From Paraphaeosphaeria minitans (taxonomy: Eukaryota; Ascomycota; Dothideomycetes; Pleosporales; Didymosphaeriaceae), in assembly GCA_015832175.1 (NCBI GenBank), contig WJXW01000017.1:434001-498000 (forward strand): a stretch of 64,000 nt of DNA, read 5' to 3'. The notes below the pieces were generated by a model. It was not told the origin of the DNA. It ran no database searches and worked only from the letters and a program-made list of their open reading frames with translations. A program made the translations under genes and the position numbers. Positions 1-9,015 of the stretch are shown in pieces (position 1 is the first letter of the stretch; every line of letters begins with the position of its first letter).

Positions 1-112
1 CGAATCTACATCGCTATACCTGCTACCTCTTTCGCAATCCTGACAAGGACCGTTGCACAATCCAAAACAAAACGCTCCTAAACATCGGAAACCACACCAT
101 GCCACGAACCCT

Positions 113-1250
113 TCACTTCACTCCGTTGACTGCTTTGTTTCCAAACACTTTATCCTCGATCTTCTTCTCCTCTTCCTCTAGCACGCCCATGACCTCGACC
201 GTCCACTGCTGCATCTTCTCGCCTGCAGGCAAGTACGGTCTCCGCGGGTAGAACGTCTTCGGGTCATTCAGCCCGACCAGCTTTCCTGCGAAGTGCCCGG
301 CCGCCCACTTCGTCAGCGCGAGGGACTTCTTGCACGCCCACTCCGCATTCGCAACAGCTTCTTGCAGCGCGCGGGCCTCGTCCTTTTTGCCGGACACCCA
401 GAGATCGTAGACGCGTGCGGTGGACTTGGGGAAGACGTTGCCCATGCCCGTTACGCAGCCGACTGTCAGACTAGTCAGTCCTATCGTAGTTACTTGGAAG
501 GGGGGATGGAATGGGGAAGGCGAGACGTACCACCGCCGCCCTCGAGCGTGGGTACCAGGAAATCCGAGGAGCCACCGTAGACGGAGAACTGCTGGGGCGA
601 GAACTTTGACGAGAGACGGATGGCTTTGCCGACGTTCATGCATGTGAGCTTTACCGCGACGATGTTGGGGTGTGCGGCGAGGGATGTGAGATCGTCCGAG
701 TTGAGGTCGACACCCGAGGTCACGCCCGGGAACTAGATCTCCGTCAGTGATGCATCGGAGGACGTGTGGCAGAGCAACATACGTTGTACACTACGACAGG
801 AATCGGCGACGCATCCGCAACATCCCTATAAAATCCCAACAACGCCTCCTCGCTCACTGCCTTCGCCCAGTAACTCGGCGGAAGCAACAGCCCAAAGCTG
901 GCCCCCGCCTCCGCCGCATCGTTCGCAAGTTCTATGCTCTCGTTCGTGCTTTGTCCGCTGATGCCAGCGACAATGGGGTACTCGGGTACGCCCAGATCCG
1001 TGACCGCTCGCCGCGCCATGCGCAGGACGTCCTGTTTCTCGGAGCGCGAGAGCAGCACGGCTTCGCCGTTTGTGCCCTGGTAGACGAGCCCGTGTTGGCC
1101 GCCGCGGACCAGGAATTGAGTATGGGTGTACATGGCGTCGAGATCGATTTCTTGGGTCTTGGTGGGCTTATAGAGGGTTATTACGGGGGTGTAGACGCCT
1201 GGGGGGAGCATTGTCTCTTTGTCGGGTATGGTGGATTTGGGGATTGGCAT
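113..1250 (-). CDS. DapA-family (dihydrodipicolinate synthase-like) aldolase
   Basis: Three exons, 1250-783, 732-531 and 462-113, joined by introns of 50 and 68 bp, give 339 aa. The family makes or cleaves a pyruvate C-C bond through a Schiff base; fungal members include 2-keto-3-deoxy sugar acid aldolases such as LGA1 and 4-hydroxy-2-oxoglutarate aldolases. Visible signatures are the substrate-loop motif GTNGEAVLLS near residue 60, the catalytic Tyr in VVVYNFPG (the first intron falls between N and F) and the Schiff-base Lys in IVAVKLTC. There is no targeting peptide, so it is probably cytosolic. It lies 0.7 kb from a divergent methyltransferase and in the same block as a DUF1537 kinase and a DenD-like dehydrogenase, which points to sugar-acid cleavage rather than lysine synthesis (fungi use the aminoadipate route). 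The exact substrate cannot be read from the sequence. Confidence 0.85.
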
Positions 1251-1958
1251 TGTTGCGGTTGTGGTGTGGTTTTTCTGGGAGAGGTGGTTTGGTCTTCAAC
1301 GAGATGAATGGAAGTTGCAGCTCAAGGTGATCAAGGCGAGGCAATTTTTGCTCAGGGTAGATGATGTGAAGTGTGTGATGGTTTGGAGAGAGAGGTATGA
1401 GCTTCAATGAATGGTGTAGGAGGAAACCAATATGATCGCATGACCGACTCCATATTGAATGCGTTGGCGGAACACTCATTCCGAGCTTGCACATGCCGCA
1501 TTCCGAGTCGGAAACTTGCCCTGGAGCTATCGAACGCGTCGCGCATGTCTCCGGTGCAGACTGTGGGATGAGTGGGGAAGCATGGAGAGGGGTACGGAGG
1601 GAAGACCGGACGCTATGGCTGTGCACGAGTCATGCTACCATGCCTGGTCGAATGCGCGATTCATGCACTGGGGCTCAGTCGCTGGCTGCTAGGATTGTGT
1701 AACATTCATCATTCACTGTTGTGAGCGAATCTGGCTAGCCCGGACTCTCGTATGCTCTGAGCATTCGACATATCTGTGTAAGTTCCTGCCACTGAGGCCT
1801 GTGTCTGACTTGACTTATGGTCGGAATAGATAAGCGGGTCTTATGTGGACCGTCCTGCATAGATCATTTTGCCGCAAGCGCACCCACTGCTGAACAATCA
1901 AGATGGCACCTACGGAACTCTCCGTCCTTTTCCGAAGCCAAAAACAAACCCCCTCGCC
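1251..1958. other. Divergent intergenic/promoter region
   Basis: About 0.7 kb between the start codons of the DapA-like aldolase (leftward) and the methyltransferase (rightward). Open frames here are short, overlap each other on both strands and match no family I know. It probably holds both promoters; no specific binding site stands out. Confidence 0.5.
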
Positions 1959-2969
1959 ATGAGTGCAAAGAAGGACACTTCAAATTTTTTCACCACCGAG
2001 ATCGAGCGGAGCCAGTATTGGGAGGACTATCTTACCGCGCGACCAGACTACACCCAGAATGACTTCTACGCCTCATTGCTGCAGTATCACCGCCTGCACC
2101 AGGGCCAATCGCTTCCTGGTAAATCCATCGCCCACGATGTCGGAACCGGACCAGCACAAGTGGCAGCCGTTCTGTCGGGTCACTTCGACTCCATCGTCGC
2201 AAGCGACCTGAATGAGAGCCACCTTGCCATCGCCCAAAAGCGCCTTGCGCGCTCGCTTGACAGCGTTGCCCTCGCAAGGGTACACTTCGAGCGTCTCGCT
2301 GCCGAAGACGTCCATTCGACCCACGAACCCGGCTCCGCGGCCTTCGTTGCAGTGGGAGAGGCCATGCCGCTTTTGGACCATGTGAAGGCTCTTCACTCGT
2401 GGGCTACAGTTTTGCGACCTGGCGGTACCCTGGCGATATGGTTTTATGGGCGCCCTCATTTCGCAGTTCGAGAGGGCTACGATGCGGCGGCGTGTCAGCG
2501 AATATACGATAAGATTGCCGATGCGATGTTTGCGAAGCATATCAAGAATGGGTCTGGGCCGGCGCACAAGGCAGGCTGGAAGCGGGCGACGGACTGCATG
2601 TCTAGTTTCTTGGACAATGTGGATCTGGATCCTGAGCAGTGGACCGACGTGCAGCGATGGAAGTGGAACAGCGATTGCGAGATGTCGTTCTATGGCCCGG
2701 AAGCCTGTGACTTCCCTATCGAGCTCGTGAATCGCGTTCGTAGTGAGGAGCGAGTGGACGTGAAGAGCGAACCGAATTTCTGGGGTAAGAGCTGGACTAT
2801 GGAGGACTGGAAGCTGTTCTTGAAGATGAATCTACCCGCATTTAGGCCAGAAGATGTGACACTGGACATTGAGAGGAGCTGGGCAGAACTGGAGAAAGAG
2901 ATGGGTGGTTACGGCGCAAGGCATGCAGTTCGATGGCCTGTTATTGCGATTCTTGCTACAAAGGCTTAA
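1959..2969 (+). CDS. Class I SAM-dependent methyltransferase (trans-aconitate methyltransferase-like)
   Basis: Single exon, 336 aa. I chose the ATG at 1959 (context cgccATGag); the open frame runs 30 codons further upstream, but that part is low-complexity and unlike the family. The N-terminus has the F-x-YW-x2-Y-x3-RP-x-Y pattern of yeast TMT1-like enzymes. A glycine motif I, DVGTGPAQVA (about residues 68-77), is followed by an acidic strand end, VASDLNESHL, both typical of SAM binding. A second strand, GGTLAIWFYG, follows at about residue 160. Such enzymes methylate small carboxylic acids (trans-aconitate, isopropylmalate) or lipids. Beside sugar-acid genes, a small-acid substrate is a reasonable inference but no more. 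No signal peptide or membrane segment is seen. Confidence 0.8.
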   Translation: MSAKKDTSNFFTTEIERSQYWEDYLTARPDYTQNDFYASLLQYHRLHQGQSLPGKSIAHDVGTGPAQVAAVLSGHFDSIVASDLNESHLAIAQKRLARSLDSVALARVHFERLAAEDVHSTHEPGSAAFVAVGEAMPLLDHVKALHSWATVLRPGGTLAIWFYGRPHFAVREGYDAAACQRIYDKIADAMFAKHIKNGSGPAHKAGWKRATDCMSSFLDNVDLDPEQWTDVQRWKWNSDCEMSFYGPEACDFPIELVNRVRSEERVDVKSEPNFWGKSWTMEDWKLFLKMNLPAFRPEDVTLDIERSWAELEKEMGGYGARHAVRWPVIAILATKA

Positions 2970-3177
2970 GCCATTATTTTCACCTCGTGCACATCATGTG
3001 GTGTGCGGGTTCAGACCTTTACTGAAAACTGTACCTCTTCGCGTTCGGCATTATGATGTTATGAAGGAAAATTATTTGATGTACCAAGTTATTATATTCC
3101 TGCCGTGTGTTGGATGCCCAGAATCAGCTTCTGCATATCTTCTCAGGGATCAACCAAATACGATAGAATCGAGCTCA

Positions 3178-4647
3178 TCACATCCTCCACCTCTCTACAA
3201 CCTCTGCGAGTGTCTCTTCTCCACCCACGTTGCCAGGAAACACCACATATGGCAGGCCGGGGTGTTTGCAACTAGGTTCATCACACCTCCAAAGCGGTAC
3301 GCCAGCGGCAGCTTGGCCGACAATCATTGCCCTCTTCATACCCAACCCTTTGGTTGCCATATCCGAGCTAGTGATTCCTCCCTTAGCTATAATGTACCTG
3401 GGAGTTGACTTCAGCTTTGTCAAGAATTCCACTAAGACTGCTGCGACTGTAGATCCAATGTCGAGTGACGAGCGCTCGTCTGCACCCGTGATGAGCTTCC
3501 TGCTCGTCATTATGATCACATCCTGTGGTCTCTGTAGCTCGCTTTCCGCGGTAGATAATGCTCGTTGTAATTCGTTCTCGCGGCTCTCCGGCGATTCCAA
3601 GAGCTTGTTGACGTCCAATTCCACGGTCGTCAATTTGTCGCCTGCGCGTTCCCGTAGTACTTTGAGTTGCGCTGTGGTTTTGGGAACATAAGATCCCGCG
3701 ATGATCAGCCCGCCTTTTGTTCCGTCAAGGGCCAGCTGCTTCGCTGAGATGGGTGGGATCGGAGAGATGCCAAGTCGAGCTGAGACGAATGCTGCGCCAG
3801 AGCGAAACAAAAACTTCTTTCCTTGCGCCGAAGCCTTGAGAATGCCATGCACAATGATATCCATGTCTTCTTCGGCGGCTGCGTTGACAATGAAAACAGT
3901 ACCTTTGGCACCGCCCATCAGTTTGGCAGCAACAACATCCGCGCCGCCACATCGGGCGTCAGCGAGACTGATTCCTTGCACCCTTTCACGTGAAATTACC
4001 CCCTTGGACTTTTCCACGACCCAATCCCGTAGGTCACTCGATTTGTATCCGAAGGTCGCATCTTTCGCGAATGGGGTCTCGCCCGCTGGAACCAATACAT
4101 CTCCTTCGGCAACATAATGTACATTGTCAATCGTGTACCGTCCCCCTTGCAAAAAGAATGGTGCCAGGATCCAGGCATCTGCCTGCCCGAGAACTTCTTC
4201 CGCTGCTTCCGGTTCCAGTGGGAAATGCCCTCGGAGCGTAGAGTCGCCGCGGAGTACGATCTCGAACGGCTTTTCAGCCTTTGCCGATGCAGTTTTGAGA
4301 TTGGTGCAGATCTCTATCATCAAGTCCCGAGCAGCTGGCGGATGCAGTGCACGGGAGTTGGTCAAGATGAAGAAACCCGACCCGGCTTTTGTGTTGGCCA
4401 GCTCTTGTGCGAGTACCTCAACGCTCCACGTTGTTAAGACTGGAATGTCGTGACATGTTTGAGTTCCTGTAGGGTCGTCGTCGAGCGCGACTAGGACCGG
4501 TATCTGCGGATTGGACCCAATTTGTGCGCGGGTCTGCGAACGCGTCTCCTCCAAGGATGACTTGAGAGGCGGTAATGAATCGAGTGTCTGTTTGAGGGGT
4601 AGTGGGCTGGGAGAAGACATTGTCAGTTGTATGGAGAATGATGGCAT
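3178..4647 (-). CDS. Four-carbon acid-sugar kinase (DUF1537/OtnK-like)
   Basis: Single exon, 489 aa; the ATG at 4620 (MSSPSP) is an alternative start. The N-terminal domain (SBD_N) begins with ALDDDPTGTQT at residues 54-64, the substrate-side signature of OtnK/YgbK kinases, followed by LRGDSTLRGH and AWILAPFFLQGGRYT. The C-terminal nucleotide-binding domain has IIAGSYVPKT, IIAKGGITSSD and a final FPGNVGGEETL. Bacterial OtnK phosphorylates 3-oxo-tetronate in D-erythronate and threonate breakdown; related YgbK proteins act on other four-carbon acids. Length and domain order fit a complete single-function kinase, not the fused versions known in some fungi. It ends about 0.2 kb from the convergent methyltransferase and is a key member of the proposed acid-sugar cluster. 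Confidence 0.88.
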   Translation of the reverse strand: MPSFSIQLTMSSPSPLPLKQTLDSLPPLKSSLEETRSQTRAQIGSNPQIPVLVALDDDPTGTQTCHDIPVLTTWSVEVLAQELANTKAGSGFFILTNSRALHPPAARDLMIEICTNLKTASAKAEKPFEIVLRGDSTLRGHFPLEPEAAEEVLGQADAWILAPFFLQGGRYTIDNVHYVAEGDVLVPAGETPFAKDATFGYKSSDLRDWVVEKSKGVISRERVQGISLADARCGGADVVAAKLMGGAKGTVFIVNAAAEEDMDIIVHGILKASAQGKKFLFRSGAAFVSARLGISPIPPISAKQLALDGTKGGLIIAGSYVPKTTAQLKVLRERAGDKLTTVELDVNKLLESPESRENELQRALSTAESELQRPQDVIIMTSRKLITGADERSSLDIGSTVAAVLVEFLTKLKSTPRYIIAKGGITSSDMATKGLGMKRAMIVGQAAAGVPLWRCDEPSCKHPGLPYVVFPGNVGGEETLAEVVERWRM

Positions 4648-4904
4648 AGTGACCAGAAAGCCTGGTGGGCGGCTATGTACATAAGGCGGCTGCCGTTAAC
4701 AGCCGCACCTTGAGCTCATCGGACTTCTGACCGAGCGCTCCACAGTCCCTTCATGTCACACACAAAATACAGTGTTCAGTTTCAAATATTCACAGCCTAT
4801 GTGAGCAGAAATATTGGAGAGCATGCCGCTGGCCTATGTCTGCGGATACCTAGATCCATAGATTTCAATCGACACGAGACGTCATATTTTTTATCGATAA
4901 TATC

Positions 4905-5954
4905 CTACATCTGTACCTCGCGTGGCCGGTAGTCCTCCTCCAAGAACTTGCAGTCCTCGTCGCTGAGTTCCACCTCGAATGCCTCCACAATTTGCTCTAC
5001 TCTCTGCACACTCGTCAATCCTACGATCGGATTGCAGCCCTTCCGCAGCACCCACGCAGTTGCTACGCTCGCCATGCTCACACCCTTCTTCTTACTTAGC
5101 TCCTCCACTCTGGTAACGATTCCCGAGTTCGCGTCTCCAAACCACTTCTTTGTCTTGCTGTCTGCTTCATTACGCGCACTCGTTGCTCCCGCAGGCTTGC
5201 CCAAGAGACCACGCGCAAGCGGCGACCAGGGAATGATTCCAACGCCCTCTGCCTTGCAAAACGGAATCATTTCGCGCTCCTCCTCGCGGTAGAGCAAGTT
5301 GTAGAAAGGCTGCATCGATGCGAATGGGGTCCAACCGTTCATTTTGGCAGTATATTGCAAGCGGGCGAATTCCCACGTCGCCATAGACGAACCACCCAAA
5401 TACCGCACCTTGCCCATGCTTACTACATCATGCAACGCACGCATGATCTCTTCTGGTTCTGTTTCGCGGTCCAACCGATGCAATTGTAGCACATCGATGT
5501 ATGACGTGTTTAGTCTCTCGAGCGACGCGTCTACAGCATCAAAAATGTGCTTTCGACTGAGGCCCATCTGGTTTACCAGCTCTTGTGAATAGGGATCTGC
5601 GGGTGCCGGTCTGCTGTCGTCGTCCATGACTGGGTTGAAGAGCTTTGTCATGATAACCACTTTTGATCGTATGATGTTGTGTTTTTTCAGGAATTTTCCA
5701 AAGATGCGCTCGCTCTCCCCGTTGGAGTATGTGTCGGCTGTATCCCACGTATTGATCCCAAGATCCCATGCGCGTTTGATAACTTCCATACTGGCTTCTT
5801 CGTCGAGCGTCCATGGCGAGCCTTCCCACGTCGGCTTTCCGAACGCCATGCCACCAAGAATGATGCGTGACACCTTCATACCAGAGCGGCCGAGCCGAGC
5901 ATATTGCATCTTAGGAAACGTTTTCGACGCGAGGTCCGGGGTAACTTCAGGCAT
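4905..5954 (-). CDS. Aldo/keto reductase (aryl-alcohol dehydrogenase/YajO-like)
   Basis: Single exon; the ATG at 5954 gives 349 aa, while an upstream in-frame ATG at 6002 would add 16 residues. The protein opens with the family's first beta strands (YARLGRSGMKVSRIILGGMAFG). The AKR tetrad can be placed: Asp and Tyr in WDTADTYSNGESE, Lys in VVIMTKLF and His in DVLQLHRLD. NADP-binding elements follow in GIIPWSPLARGLL and IVGLTSVQRVEQI. The family reduces aldehydes and ketones with NADPH in the cytosol. It diverges from the DenD-like gene across about 0.4 kb, so the two may share a promoter. A role in reducing an oxo-sugar intermediate is inferred from position only. Confidence 0.87.
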   Translation of the reverse strand: MPEVTPDLASKTFPKMQYARLGRSGMKVSRIILGGMAFGKPTWEGSPWTLDEEASMEVIKRAWDLGINTWDTADTYSNGESERIFGKFLKKHNIIRSKVVIMTKLFNPVMDDDSRPAPADPYSQELVNQMGLSRKHIFDAVDASLERLNTSYIDVLQLHRLDRETEPEEIMRALHDVVSMGKVRYLGGSSMATWEFARLQYTAKMNGWTPFASMQPFYNLLYREEEREMIPFCKAEGVGIIPWSPLARGLLGKPAGATSARNEADSKTKKWFGDANSGIVTRVEELSKKKGVSMASVATAWVLRKGCNPIVGLTSVQRVEQIVEAFEVELSDEDCKFLEEDYRPREVQM

Positions 5955-6349
5955 TCTGGAGTGTGTTCTCAGGTCCTCTGGTTGACGATGAGATTTAATC
6001 ACAGCAATAGTATCTATGGCGACTGTTGTGTTTGTCTCCCGCTAGATTTCCAGTACCACTAGAACGAGCTGTTCCGACGATGATCCATTCGGATTAGTAG
6101 CGCTCGGTGTCAAGGCCGCGGTGCATGCGGGGTCCGGGGTGCTCGTTTCCGCACGCGGGGCGGTCGAATTCGCTGCGGCTTTCTCGCCGGTCCACCACCC
6201 ACCGAGATCTTTGCTTCGCAAGCGTACTCATAGGTCCGCATTTGCACCTATACAAGGTACCCATATGTTTTCATAAACCAGGAAGACAAATATTCGACAA
6301 TTTGCTTCGCTTTGCTTGTCCAAGTCATCTCAAGCTCCGTTGTTACAAC
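5955..6349. promoter_or_regulatory. Shared divergent promoter of aldo/keto reductase and DenD-like genes
   Basis: The 395 bp between the two divergent start codons holds no convincing coding sequence. Both genes belong to the same putative metabolic block, so coregulation from this space is plausible. I could not identify a specific operator; GC-rich patches such as gcggggcgg near 6158 could host zinc-cluster or CreA-type regulators. Confidence 0.4.
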
Positions 6350-7327
6350 ATGGGTTCTCATACAGACTCCGACGAACACATCCTCATCACAGGAGCCGGT
6401 GGTTTCATTGGCCAGGAAATCTCCAATGCTTTACTGTCGTCCAATCAAAGCCTTCGTCTCACGCTGGCGGATGTTTTCGAACCACCAAGTCCAAATGCAT
6501 CTCGCACCACAGCTATCAAGGCAGATCTCACAACCCAAGCGGCTGTAGAATCATTACTTTCCAGCCAGAAATGGAGCGCGTGCTATCTTCTTCACGGGAT
6601 CATGTCCGGAGGAGCTGAAGCAAACCTCGACCTAGGACTTGCCGTTAACGTCGACTCTCACCGGCTCGTACTGGACTACCTGCGAAAACACCAGCCAGGC
6701 GTTGTTGTCATCTTTCCTTCTTCGTTAGCCGTCTATGGCCCTCCCGAATCGCCGGATCAGCAATACGATGAGAAAACTATCCCGATACCACAGTCTTCCT
6801 ATGGCGCCGAGAAGCTCATCGTCGAGACGCTGGTGAACGACTACTCACGCCGTGGGCTCATCGATGGCCGTGTTGTAAGACTACCTACTGTCATAGTACG
6901 ACCCGGTGCACCTTCAGCCGCGGCATCAAGTTTCGCCTCGGGCATTGTCAGGGAGCCACTGAAGGGCGTGCAGTCAAGTATGCCCGTTAGCAAAGACCTT
7001 GCTATGTGGGTATGCTCGCCCAAGACGGTGGTCAAGAACCTGGTTGCCATGAAGGACGTTCCCAAAGAGAAGTTCGCGAAGAACCGGGGGCGTGTGGTAA
7101 ACCTACCAGGACAAACAGTCACCGTGCGTCAGATACTGGAAGCGTTGGGCGAAGTTGGAGGTGAGAAGGCTTTGAAACTAGTAGAGGAGAAGCATGACCC
7201 GAAAGTGGAGGCTATTGTTGCTAGTTGGCCGTCGAGATTCGATATCTCACTTGCACAAGGGTTGGGTATGGCTGCGGATATCAGCCTGAAAGAAGAGGTG
7301 CAGAGCTTCGCAGCGAGTCTCAAGTAA
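6350..7327 (+). CDS. DenD-like NAD-dependent epimerase/dehydratase (D-erythronate dehydrogenase family)
   Basis: Single exon, 325 aa from the ATG at 6350 (acaacATGg); the frame is open further upstream but that part has no family similarity. It is an extended short-chain dehydrogenase: Rossmann motif ITGAGGFIGQ (G15, G18, G21), conserved D-x-F after beta2, and the catalytic Y151-x3-K155 in SYGAEK with the upstream Ser in FPSSLAVYG. The stretch LLHGIMSGGAEANLDLG followed by NVDSHRLVLDYLR is what I associate with DenD, which oxidises D-erythronate to 2-oxo-tetronate in bacterial D-erythronate breakdown. C-terminal substrate-domain motifs (RLPTVIVRPG, NLPGQTVTVRQ) are intact. It lies 1.7 kb from an OtnK-like kinase, the same pair that operates together in bacteria, which supports the call. 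Confidence 0.85.
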   Translation: MGSHTDSDEHILITGAGGFIGQEISNALLSSNQSLRLTLADVFEPPSPNASRTTAIKADLTTQAAVESLLSSQKWSACYLLHGIMSGGAEANLDLGLAVNVDSHRLVLDYLRKHQPGVVVIFPSSLAVYGPPESPDQQYDEKTIPIPQSSYGAEKLIVETLVNDYSRRGLIDGRVVRLPTVIVRPGAPSAAASSFASGIVREPLKGVQSSMPVSKDLAMWVCSPKTVVKNLVAMKDVPKEKFAKNRGRVVNLPGQTVTVRQILEALGEVGGEKALKLVEEKHDPKVEAIVASWPSRFDISLAQGLGMAADISLKEEVQSFAASLK

Positions 7328-7573
7328 TAGACTTAGTTTATCAATGTTCATCACCACATCGTTCGATTCTCTTTCTCGCTGTGATGCCACTGTGAAACCA
7401 GACTCTTGCTTTAGTGACTTGTTTACTTCTTAGGCACAATTGTGCGGTCGGCCACCTCAATCAGCCCTCAGCGAGAAGCATGCGGGTACAGAGAGCATCA
7501 GAAGCAGGATGTTTTCACAGGCAGATTGAGCAGGCATACAATAATTCTCTAAGATCTTGTACAGTCTGTTCGG

Positions 7574-8665
7574 CTAAGCAACGCTCCCATCATCGTCATG
7601 GAACACAGTCGTCCCCCAATCCGGCCTGTTGAACCTCCTTCCTTCCGTCTTCGCCAAAGCATCTAGCCTCTCCACCTCCTCCCCGCTCAGATCGAAGATC
7701 TCCAGATTCTTCTTGATTCGTTCTTCTGTGACACTCTTCGGAATAACACTCCACCCTTTCGCAACGCCCCATGAAAGCAGTACCTGCCCCGTCGTAGACC
7801 CCTTTTGCTCCGCAATTCCAACGACCGCAGGATGCGAATGCAATGTCGACCCTTTCCCACCGAGCGGCCCAAAAGCAGTCTGCTTGATCCCATGCTCTCT
7901 ACAGAACCGGTTCAGCTTCTCCTGTGGCAACAAAGGATGCAGCTCCGTCTGGTTTATTGCAGGCACAACCTTCGCCGTCGTCAAGAGCTTCTCCAGATTC
8001 ACAGTAGAGAAATTTGCTACGCCGATTGCTTTCGTTAGTCCCGTATCTACTAGTTTCTCCATCAGCGCCCATGTTTTGCAGAAATCCCAGTCCTGCGCAT
8101 GCGCTTTCCGGTCTTCTTTTCCAAAGTTGGGTGCTTCGAGAGAGTTCGAGGGAAGCGAGACAGGCCAGTGCATGAGATACAAGTCTACATGGTCGAGTTG
8201 GAGCTCTTTCAGGGATTTGCGGAGTGCTGCCTCGGGGTCATGGTGTGAAGAGGACCATAGCTTTGTTGTGATGAAGATGTCGGATCGGGGGATATTGGTC
8301 GATTGGAGGACAGATGTTAATGCCTCTCCTATTTCGGGCTCGTTCCAATCTGATTAGGTACTGATGAGCGCAAAGAAAATATTCAGCAACTTTGCAGACA
8401 TACACAACGGAGCACAGTCCTGAGATAGTTAGAATACAGTTGCCTATGGGATTCGCACGTTAAATTTGACTTACAAGGTGACGATAGCCGGCCTTTATGG
8501 CTATTTGGACTGCGCGACCAGCGTCGCCTGGAGCTGCTTGCCATGTACCAAAACCCTTTCCATCGACTAAGCTATTGATGCGAGGGAACGGTGTCTTCTG
8601 GAGCTTACCACTGCTGGTATCTCTGCACCGGTGTTTAGTCGGAATGTCTTCCGATGATATGCCAT
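7574..8665 (-). CDS. Aldo/keto reductase (GCY1/glycerol dehydrogenase-like), four exons
   Basis: Exons 8665-8609, 8555-8475, 8419-8404 (only 16 nt) and 8349-7574 give 309 aa; introns are 53-55 bp. The micro-exon is needed to complete the catalytic motif: exon 2 ends GYRHL, exon 3 reads DCAPL and the Tyr codon is split between exons 3 and 4 (LYWNEPEIG). Other tetrad members are Lys in FITTKLWSS and His in LYLMHWPVS. The start [25 protein letters not shown] is typical of the AKR3/AKR fungal group. These NADPH enzymes reduce sugars, glyceraldehyde and other carbonyls. It is convergent with the DenD-like gene (0.25 kb apart) and sits between it and a sugar-type transporter. Confidence 0.88.
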
Positions 8666-9015
8666 TTCAATTATTCAGCAATGACGTTGCTAGCGTTTAT
8701 GACAAGGGCTTTCCACAACACCCGGTGTTGGATCAATTATATACGTGGATACGCATCTCGACGCCGGCCAAAGGCGGCCCCGCAGTATCGGCGAGAACGC
8801 CGTAAGCTTGCGCTCATGTTTTGTGGATCAGAGAGAACACATAGTGGATCTCGGGCGGATTGCGAGCGTGCAGCTTTCACATTGTTGCGGAGCAGATCAA
8901 TTTTGGAAGCACTATGACGTTCCATGTTGCCTTTTGGGGTATTGAGATATGCGTACTCAGAGATTCAGAATTCGAGTGAAAGTAGATATTATTTTTGCTA
9001 CATTGTGATGCCATT
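8666..9015. other. Intergenic space between aldo/keto reductase and transporter
   Basis: About 350 bp upstream of the aldo/keto reductase start and downstream of the transporter stop, so promoter of the first and 3' end of the second. No open frame here resembles a protein family. Confidence 0.5.

Noticed and set aside
1168..1626. 152-codon minus-strand frame overlapping the start of the DapA-like gene
   Set aside because: It is His/Ser/Pro-rich, overlaps the real first exon in another frame and has no domain.
3701..4453. Plus-strand frames within the DUF1537 kinase gene
   Set aside because: They are antisense shadows of a well-supported coding sequence.
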